A DNA stretch of 8,359 nucleotides from Gammaproteobacteria bacterium (GTDB taxonomy: Bacteria; Pseudomonadota; Gammaproteobacteria; HTCC5015): assembly GCA_020630145.1 (NCBI GenBank), contig JAHDBX010000014.1, forward strand, positions 1 to 8,359, written 5' to 3'. Under the pieces are notes generated by a model. The model was not told the DNA's origin and made no database searches. It was given only the letters and a program-made list of their open reading frames with translations. The position numbers and the translations under genes are program-made. This document shows, piece after piece, positions 1 through 5,317 of this stretch. Within the stretch, counting starts at the first letter, position 1; each line of letters begins with the position of its first letter.

Positions 1-237
1 AGCGGCCGCTCGTTTAATGGTGCTGCTGCTGCTTTAGGTTTGCCTGATAATACAACGAGTAACGAATACATCTTTTCAGTGGTTAATGGCGCTAATGCTG
101 CGGGTATTGCTAACCAAGCATTTACCTTAACGGCTACCACTAGAGGTAGTCAGGTAGGTGATTCTGTGAATGGCACAGCATGCGATACGATTAATATTAC
201 GAATACTGGCGCAAAAACACCAACAGCTTGTTGGTAA
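1..237 (+). CDS. Type IV minor pilin (PilE-like), C-terminal fragment
   Basis: The frame is open from base 1 to a TAA at 235-237, giving 78 visible residues; the 5' end lies outside the window. The visible part ends in the pattern typical of PilE-type minor pilins: a hydrophobic strand around residues 41-46 (FTLTAT), a Cys at 61 in a TACDTI context, then a G-x-K-T-P-x-x-CW ending with Cys77-Trp78. In this family the two cysteines form the disulfide that closes the C-terminal D-region of the pilin head. Pilins of this type are exported, processed by prepilin peptidase and added to type IV pili used in twitching, adhesion or DNA uptake. The N-terminal leader and hydrophobic helix, which would prove membership, are not in the window. 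A terminator follows directly, so this is the last gene of its transcript and not part of an operon with uvrD. Confidence 0.72.
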   Translation, partial: SGRSFNGAAAALGLPDNTTSNEYIFSVVNGANAAGIANQAFTLTATTRGSQVGDSVNGTACDTINITNTGAKTPTACW

Positions 238-258
238 TATTTATATAAATGCCTATTG

Positions 259-286
259 AAGCCGCTGATAAAGCGGCTTTTTTTTT
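259..286 (+). terminator. Intrinsic terminator after the pilin gene
   Basis: An 8-bp perfect stem (AAGCCGCT at 259-266, AGCGGCTT at 272-279) encloses a 5-base loop and runs into nine consecutive T residues at 278-286. It starts 21 bases after the pilin stop codon and separates the pilin transcript from uvrD. Confidence 0.93.
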
Positions 287-297
287 GTGTAATCTAT

Positions 298-303
298 TAC
301 AAT
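298..303 (+). promoter_or_regulatory. Candidate -10 element of the uvrD promoter
   Basis: TACAAT matches the sigma70 -10 consensus at five of six positions and lies between the pilin terminator and uvrD. It predicts a start near base 310 and a leader of only about 20 bases. No good -35 is present at 16-18 bases upstream, because that position falls in the terminator, so support is modest. No LexA-type CTGT-N8-ACAG box is visible, unlike the SOS-regulated E. coli uvrD promoter. Confidence 0.35.
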
Positions 304-330
304 ACTCATTTTTAAAAGCAATGATGAGTA
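303..330. repeat. 7-bp inverted repeat abutting the uvrD start codon
   Basis: TACTCAT at 303-309 and its exact complement ATGAGTA at 324-330 are separated by 14 bases. The right arm ends one base before the uvrD ATG, and the left arm overlaps the last base of the candidate -10. Depending on the true transcription start it could be an operator or a hairpin over the translation start. Chance cannot be excluded in such AT-rich DNA. Confidence 0.4.
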
Positions 331-2520
331 ATGGACGTTTCACACTTATTAAATCAGTTAAACGATAAACAACGTCAAGCTGTTTCTGGGCCACTTAGTC
401 ATATGCTGGTGCTTGCAGGTGCAGGTAGTGGCAAAACGAGAGTATTAATACACCGTATTGCTTGGTTAGTGCAAGTTGAACAAGCCTCACCTTTTAGTAT
501 ATTGGCGGTAACCTTTACCAATAAGGCCGCAGGTGAAATGCGCGGCCGCGCAGAGTCATTGCTTAATATGCCTGCTGCGGGTTTATGGCTGGGTACTTTT
601 CATGGTATATCTCATCGCTTACTGCGCACGCATTGGAAAGAAGCGGGTTTGCCGCAAAATTTTCAAATTCTTGATTCTCAGGATCAACAACGTTTAGTTA
701 AGCGCGTTATTAAAACACTAGAGTTAGATGAGGCTCAGTGGCCAGCTAAACAAGCGACATGGTTTATTAACTCACAAAAAGAAGAGGGTAAGCGGCCACA
801 GCATATAGCAGATAATGGTGACCCTTTTACGCGTCAAATGGTACGCATTTATTCAGCATATGAACAAAGCTGCCAACAACAAGGCGTTATTGATTTTGCT
901 GAACTATTATTACGCACTTTAGAAACGCTAAAAAAAGATGCAAACCTATTAGCTCACTATCATCAGCGTTTTCAGCATATTCTTGTTGACGAGTTTCAAG
1001 ATACAAACGGTATTCAGTATGCACTTTTACGACTATTGGCGGGTAAAAAAGCCTTTGTGTTTGCGGTAGGTGATGATGACCAGTCTATCTATGGTTGGCG
1101 CGGCGCAAAAATAGAACATATACAGCAATTTAGTCAGCACTTTACTAATGCTGAAGTCGTGCGTTTAGAGCAAAACTATCGCTCCACGGGAAATATACTT
1201 GAAGCCGCTAATACGCTGATTGCGAATAATGAAGGTCGATTAGGCAAGGAGCTATGGACTGATGCAGGTAATGGCGAAAAAATAAATCGATATATCGCTT
1301 TTGATGAACGTGATGAAGCTCGTTTTGTTGTTAGCCGTGTGCAGCAATGGGTTGAACAAGGTGGTTCGCGCAGCGAGTGCGCAATACTTTATCGCTCGAA
1401 TGCTCAGTCGCGGACTTTTGAGGAGCAGCTAATAGCGCGAGCTATGCCGTATCGTGTTTACGGTGGTTTACGCTTTTTTGAACGGGCAGAAATTAAAGAT
1501 GCATTAGCGTATATGCGTTTAATTAGTCACCGGGATGATAATGCGTCTTTTGAGCGTGCAGTTAATCAGCCTACGCGTGGCATTGGGGAGCGTACAATGG
1601 ATAGTGTGCGTGATATTGCTAAGGCTTTAAATTGTAGCTTATGGCAAGCGGCGCAAAAGTGTATTGATCAAAATAGTTTAAGTGCGCGAGCACATTCGGC
1701 CTTGAAAGGTTTTATGCTATTAGTCGAAAGCATTGCGCAAAAAGTTGAAGGTATGCCGCTCGATGAAAAAGTAGCCGCTATGCTAGATGCCACACAATTA
1801 AAAGAAGCGTATAACAAAGAAGGTGCTGAAAAATCACAAACACGCAAAGAAAACTTAGACGAACTAGCAACAGCGGCAAAAACATTTGAGTACGACAGTG
1901 ATAATGCTGATTACGAAGGCATGTCACCATTAGATGCATTTTTATCACATGCAGTATTAGAGTCTGGAGAAAGCCAGGCAGATGCCTGGGAAGATGCCGT
2001 GCAATTAATGACCCTGCATACTGCTAAAGGTTTAGAGTTTCCTTTGGTATTTTTAGTTGGTTTGGAAGAAGGTCTATTCCCACATCAAATGTCTATTGAT
2101 GAGCCGGGCCGTTTAGAAGAAGAGCGTCGCTTATGTTATGTGGGTATGACGCGAGCGCGTGAAAAATTAATAATTAGCCATGCTGAATCAAGGCGCTTGT
2201 ATGGGCGCAGTGATAACTATTGTTTGCCATCACGTTTCTTAGATGAGTTGCCAAAGGAGTTATTGGAAGATATTCGTCCACCTAGGCAAACATTTAATAC
2301 TCAATATGATGCTTACAGGCAAGCTCCAGTAGCGAAAAAAAGTATTGCTGATAGCAGCCAGCCTTTTAATATTGGCCAGAGTGTATCGCATGCAAAATTT
2401 GGTGAGGGCGTGGTGTTGAATATGGAAGGCAGCGGTGATCATGCACGCGTTGAAGTTAACTTCGAAAGCGAAGGTAGTAAGTGGCTGGTTATTGCTTATG
2501 CAAACTTGCAGGCTGTATAA
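331..2520 (+). CDS. uvrD: DNA helicase II, UvrD
   Basis: This is a superfamily 1A 3'-to-5' DNA helicase. It removes the incised oligonucleotide with UvrC in nucleotide excision repair, unwinds nicked DNA in mismatch repair and strips proteins such as RecA from DNA. All family motifs are present: Walker A GAGSGKT at residues 30-36, motif Ia TFTNKAA at 61-67, Walker B DEFQD at 220-224, motif III GDDDQSIYGWRGA at 247-259, motif IV QNYRS at 281-285, motif V LHTAKGLEF at 562-570 and motif VI with VGMTRAR at 604-610. A C-terminal Tudor-like domain (about 679-729, HAKFGEG at 687-693) corresponds to the part that contacts RNA polymerase in E. coli UvrD. The length of 729 aa compares with 720 in E. 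coli, and the N-terminus (MDVSHLLNQLNDKQR) matches, fixing the ATG at 331. An in-frame TGA at 325-327 excludes a longer protein. The Shine-Dalgarno is weak (TGATGAG). The gene appears intact and monocistronic. Confidence 0.98.
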   Translation: MDVSHLLNQLNDKQRQAVSGPLSHMLVLAGAGSGKTRVLIHRIAWLVQVEQASPFSILAVTFTNKAAGEMRGRAESLLNMPAAGLWLGTFHGISHRLLRTHWKEAGLPQNFQILDSQDQQRLVKRVIKTLELDEAQWPAKQATWFINSQKEEGKRPQHIADNGDPFTRQMVRIYSAYEQSCQQQGVIDFAELLLRTLETLKKDANLLAHYHQRFQHILVDEFQDTNGIQYALLRLLAGKKAFVFAVGDDDQSIYGWRGAKIEHIQQFSQHFTNAEVVRLEQNYRSTGNILEAANTLIANNEGRLGKELWTDAGNGEKINRYIAFDERDEARFVVSRVQQWVEQGGSRSECAILYRSNAQSRTFEEQLIARAMPYRVYGGLRFFERAEIKDALAYMRLISHRDDNASFERAVNQPTRGIGERTMDSVRDIAKALNCSLWQAAQKCIDQNSLSARAHSALKGFMLLVESIAQKVEGMPLDEKVAAMLDATQLKEAYNKEGAEKSQTRKENLDELATAAKTFEYDSDNADYEGMSPLDAFLSHAVLESGESQADAWEDAVQLMTLHTAKGLEFPLVFLVGLEEGLFPHQMSIDEPGRLEEERRLCYVGMTRAREKLIISHAESRRLYGRSDNYCLPSRFLDELPKELLEDIRPPRQTFNTQYDAYRQAPVAKKSIADSSQPFNIGQSVSHAKFGEGVVLNMEGSGDHARVEVNFESEGSKWLVIAYANLQAV

Positions 2521-2536
2521 AGCGTTGCTTATACGT

Positions 2537-3541
2537 TTAACTTGCTAGTTGCACACGGTTACGGCCAGCATTTTTCGCTTTATATAAAGCTTTATCTGCG
2601 CGATTAATAATGTCATCAAATGTTTGTTCATCTGCTGTTGGCATACTCATGCCTATACTCACAGTAAACCTGAATTTTTGATCTTCATGCTCAATTTCTA
2701 TATTCGATACAGCTTCACGAAAACGGTCTGCCCAAGCGACAGCGTCTTCTGATTTCATATGGTTAAGTGTAATGCCAAATTCTTCACCGCCGAGTCGAGC
2801 GATAAAATCACCACCTCTTACCATTGACTTTAATTTTTTTGAGAAAGCGACTAATGCAGCGTCTCCAGCTTGATGCCCATAACGGTCGTTAACTAATTTA
2901 AAATGATCAATGTCGAGAATGGCAAAAACAAAATCTTGTTGGTGTCGTTTATAGTTGCAGAGCGATGCTTCGCTTGCCATTAGAAATGCACGCCGATTCA
3001 TAATATTAGTCAGTGAATCAGTAGATGCTAATTTACGTTCAGCATCAACTTGTTTATGAATGCGAATATTAGAAGCCACCCAGTCTGCAAGACCAACGAG
3101 TTCCATGGCATCGTGATCCGAATAAAAATTAGCTTGTTTATAAGCAATATTAATAACGCCATAACATTTGTCGCCATTTAGCATAGGTGCGACCATAAGA
3201 GAGTTAAGGCCGCCTTCATGTAGAGCTTGGCAGTCTTCTTCTGAGCGTCTGCCCAGATTATTAACAATATGCAACTTGCGCGCTTTATAAACCTTACCGC
3301 CAAAAGATGAATCAATTTTAAGCAAAGAGTCTACCGGTATAGCTTGGTCGCATTGAATTGCAAATAAGCGTAGGCTTTCATCATCGACAGGCAAGGCAAT
3401 GCTGCAACGGTCTGCCTGAATAATATCAGGTAACCAGTGGGCAACAGATTGCAATACGACGCTTATCGAGTCAGCTTTAGAAATTTCATCTAAAAATTGA
3501 ATAGGAAAAGAAATAGTCGGTGATGATTCTTGTTGATCCAT
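2537..3541 (-). CDS. Diguanylate cyclase with N-terminal GAF domain
   Basis: This 334-residue protein should join two GTP into cyclic di-GMP, the messenger that shifts bacteria between motile and sessile states. A GAF sensor domain spans about residues 15-162 (ADRCSIAL at 43-50, GVINIA at 128-133). A short linker helix leads into the GGDEF domain at about 171-332. The catalytic signature is GGEEF at 251-255, an active variant of GGDEF. The metal/substrate segment DIDHFKLVND is at 210-219 and the N-terminal TDSLTNIMNRR at 174-184. An RxxD inhibitory site (Arg242-Asp245) sits exactly five residues before GGEEF, predicting product inhibition. There is no signal peptide or membrane segment, so it is cytoplasmic, and the GAF ligand is unknown. 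It converges on uvrD with a 16-base gap. A terminator upstream separates it from the next gene, so it needs its own promoter; a TATACT on the minus strand at 3574-3579 is a weak -10 candidate. No clear Shine-Dalgarno is seen. Confidence 0.94.
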   Translation of the reverse strand: MDQQESSPTISFPIQFLDEISKADSISVVLQSVAHWLPDIIQADRCSIALPVDDESLRLFAIQCDQAIPVDSLLKIDSSFGGKVYKARKLHIVNNLGRRSEEDCQALHEGGLNSLMVAPMLNGDKCYGVINIAYKQANFYSDHDAMELVGLADWVASNIRIHKQVDAERKLASTDSLTNIMNRRAFLMASEASLCNYKRHQQDFVFAILDIDHFKLVNDRYGHQAGDAALVAFSKKLKSMVRGGDFIARLGGEEFGITLNHMKSEDAVAWADRFREAVSNIEIEHEDQKFRFTVSIGMSMPTADEQTFDDIINRADKALYKAKNAGRNRVQLAS

Positions 3542-3600
3542 AATAGCACTATATTATTTTAGTTATTAGAATCAGTATATCGGCACAAAGTGAGTAGGCT

Positions 3601-3639
3601 TAAAGCAAAAAGCCTCCTTTTATAAAAAAAGGAGGCTTT
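3601..3639 (-). terminator. Intrinsic terminator after the outer-membrane protein gene
   Basis: A 13-bp perfect stem (3609-3621 with 3627-3639, core GCCTCC/GGAGGC) has a 5-base loop. Read on the minus strand it is followed by TTTTTGCTTTA, the expected U-rich tail. It begins about 28 bases past the stop codon of the minus-strand gene ending at 3668. The long A/T extensions of the stem might give weak termination in the other direction, but no gene there needs it. Confidence 0.88.
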
Positions 3640-3667
3640 AGTCAAAAATATGTAATGACAATTTGTG

Positions 3668-4150
3668 TTAGAAGCCTATGCGCACATTCACCTGATCTGC
3701 ATCACCCAAGTCATCAAATGAAATAGATTTAAGCGTGACTTCGATTTGTGTGCCTAGGCTAAAACCTACACCAACCGCAACCGCTGTGCCATCGTCTGAT
3801 TGTGTGCCGAGGTCTGCTTTAACTAGGCCTAAGCGACCTATAGCATATATAGGTCCAGCTGTTTTTGTTGTTAAAAACAAAGCTGTACTATCATATGAGG
3901 CATCTGTACCGCTGTTATTAAAGTCATCGAGTGACTGGTTTATTTCTAGGTCAACAGCAAAATCAGCAATGACAATGCCGCCAATTTTGTAGCCAAGGTT
4001 TGCGCCAATAATATTGTCACCACTTACAGCAGCGTTATCAAAATCCATAGAGCCAATATGGGCGCCTACCGAAAAGCCAAGTAAAGCATGTGCTGTTGAT
4101 AATGAAAAAAGCCCTGCTATAGCAGTTATGGTTAAAAGAAAGCGTTTCAT
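3668..4150 (-). CDS. Small outer-membrane beta-barrel protein, function unknown
   Basis: The product is 160 residues. It begins with a clear Sec signal peptide: positive Lys2-Arg3, a hydrophobic core at about 4-18 and an Ala-His-Ala motif at 20-22, predicting cleavage before Leu23. The mature 138 residues alternate polar and hydrophobic positions in short strands separated by Asp/Asn/Gly-rich turns (for example 74-88 and 115-122). The chain ends in VNVRIGF with a C-terminal Phe, the BAM-recognition signature of outer-membrane barrels. The size suits an eight-stranded barrel in the OmpX/OmpW/OmpA-transmembrane size range, but I cannot assign a named family or a substrate. The ATG at 4150 has a good Shine-Dalgarno (AGGA six bases upstream) and fits the signal peptide. 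With a terminator after it and about 98 bases between it and thrB, it looks monocistronic. Confidence 0.82.
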   Translation of the reverse strand: MKRFLLTITAIAGLFSLSTAHALLGFSVGAHIGSMDFDNAAVSGDNIIGANLGYKIGGIVIADFAVDLEINQSLDDFNNSGTDASYDSTALFLTTKTAGPIYAIGRLGLVKADLGTQSDDGTAVAVGVGFSLGTQIEVTLKSISFDDLGDADQVNVRIGF

Positions 4151-4156
4151 ATGGTG

Positions 4157-4160
4157 TCCT
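4157..4160 (-). promoter_or_regulatory. Ribosome binding site of the outer-membrane protein gene
   Basis: AGGA on the minus strand lies six bases before the ATG at 4148-4150. It is the clearest Shine-Dalgarno among the complete genes of this window and supports the chosen start. Confidence 0.7.
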
Positions 4161-4248
4161 ATAAATTAAAATCAATTAGGGAAAAGAGTCTAGCAAAAAT
4201 ATAAAAATAAACAGCGAGTCGGCTCACAAAATAATAAAAGTGTATTTT

Positions 4249-5226
4249 TTACAATAAGTCGTATAACTCAGGAGTTGGGTGTTGCACATGGTTAAGCAGT
4301 ACCCGCTTCACTTCATCTGGGTCTTTAATAAAGGTTAATTCACCCGCTTTAGGAAATAGTTTGTCTTGTAGTCGAGAGAGCCAGAAGCGCAGTGCGGCCA
4401 TTTTTAGCATGTTATGCCAATGCGTATTTTCAGCATCTGTAAACGGTCTCTCCGCATGATAGGCTTGTAGCAAGGCCGCCAACTTAGTTTCTATAATGTT
4501 ACCTTGCTGATCTGTACACCAATCATTTGCAACAATAGCGATATCGTATAAGCAGTAATCATCACAGGCATAGTAAAAATCAATTAAACCGCCTAACTGA
4601 GTATTTTCACCTTCATTATAAAATAAGACGTTATCCCAAAATAGGTCGCAATGTACTACGCTTTGAGGCAGTTCTGAGAAGTTTATACTTTCAAGTTCTT
4701 CAATATGTTTTTTCAGTAATTGCTGGTCTTCAGCACGTAATTTATTAGCCAGTTTTTCATAAGTAGCTCGCCTCCATGCGCTACCACGATTGTTCGTTCG
4801 TCTAAGTGAAAAATCTTTTGCTGTGACATGTAGTTTGGCTAATGCCTTACCAATAATTTTGCAGTGGTGTTCACTAATAGCTTCAACGGTTCGGCCTGAT
4901 AACTTTTCAACAATTGCGACAGGCTTGTCATGTAATGTACGTAAAAACTGACCATTCCGGTCAGCCATAGGCATAGGGCATCTTATGCCACGTGCACGTA
5001 GAAATGCCTTTAGCTGTAGAAAATAGCTTAAGTCTGCTGCTGAGTCTTCTTCAAATACGGTAAATACAAATTGTTGCAGATTCTGTGTATCAGTGCGCGT
5101 TGTTAAAAAGTAATTAGTATTCGTAATACCGGCTTTAATGCCTTCGTAGCTTTCTAGTTGCCCAAGGTCATAGTGGCTTAGTAGCTCGGCAAACTCGGTT
5201 TCAGAAATATGTGTGTAAACAGACAT
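4249..5226 (-). CDS. thrB: Homoserine kinase, type II (aminoglycoside phosphotransferase fold)
   Basis: ThrB phosphorylates L-homoserine with ATP to O-phospho-L-homoserine, the substrate of threonine synthase. This 325-residue cytoplasmic protein is not the GHMP-type ThrB of E. coli. It belongs to the kinase-like family (HSK2) found in Pseudomonas and relatives. Visible features are the N-terminal G-x-x-N-T-N-Y-F loop (ITNTNYF at 34-40), the catalytic HCDLFWDN at 192-199 with Asp194 as catalytic base and Asn199 as metal ligand, and the metal-binding IDFYYAC at 215-221 with Asp216. Further C-terminal family-like segments are YDIAIVANDWC at 227-237 and RFWLSRL at 280-286. Length and the opening MSV match the P. 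aeruginosa protein as I remember it, which supports the start. No Shine-Dalgarno is visible upstream. The gene is divergent from polA, the position also typical in Pseudomonas. No strong terminator follows the stop. Confidence 0.93.
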   Translation of the reverse strand: MSVYTHISETEFAELLSHYDLGQLESYEGIKAGITNTNYFLTTRTDTQNLQQFVFTVFEEDSAADLSYFLQLKAFLRARGIRCPMPMADRNGQFLRTLHDKPVAIVEKLSGRTVEAISEHHCKIIGKALAKLHVTAKDFSLRRTNNRGSAWRRATYEKLANKLRAEDQQLLKKHIEELESINFSELPQSVVHCDLFWDNVLFYNEGENTQLGGLIDFYYACDDYCLYDIAIVANDWCTDQQGNIIETKLAALLQAYHAERPFTDAENTHWHNMLKMAALRFWLSRLQDKLFPKAGELTFIKDPDEVKRVLLNHVQHPTPELYDLL

Positions 5227-5317
5227 AGGAAAAAAATAAGATTCTTGTTGGCGGATAGTTTACCATCAAAACTGTTAAACATTGGTTTAGAATGCGTAAA
5301 CACTTTAAGATATTACT
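5227..5317. promoter_or_regulatory. Divergent promoter region between thrB and polA
   Basis: These 91 bases must hold the start signals of both genes. For polA, TAGAAT at 5288-5293 matches the -10 consensus at five of six positions and predicts a start near 5300, but no convincing -35 is found 16-18 bases upstream. For thrB no promoter stands out. A weak AAGA precedes the polA ATG. The region contains four GTTTA/TAAAC-type elements (5258-5263, 5274-5280, 5285-5289, 5296-5301) that might be protein sites or chance. Confidence 0.45.

Noticed and set aside
1..10. A NotI site (GCGGCCGC at 2-9) at the very start, and a second at 542-549, suggesting a cloning junction
   Set aside because: Both lie in open coding frames (pilin and uvrD) that continue without interruption. 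The second encodes normal UvrD residues. Nothing vector-like is visible.
238..330. SOS (LexA) box upstream of uvrD
   Set aside because: No CTGT-N8-ACAG or near match on either strand in the gap.
3735..3992. 85-codon plus-strand ORF opposite the outer-membrane protein gene
   Set aside because: It lies wholly antisense to a gene with a signal peptide, ribosome binding site and barrel C-terminus. Its translation has no recognisable features. Other short ORFs inside uvrD, thrB and polA were dismissed likewise.
4151..4248. Terminator for thrB around GAGCCGACTC on the minus strand (4214-4226)
   Set aside because: The stem is only about 3 bp before a T-rich stretch; not enough to call.
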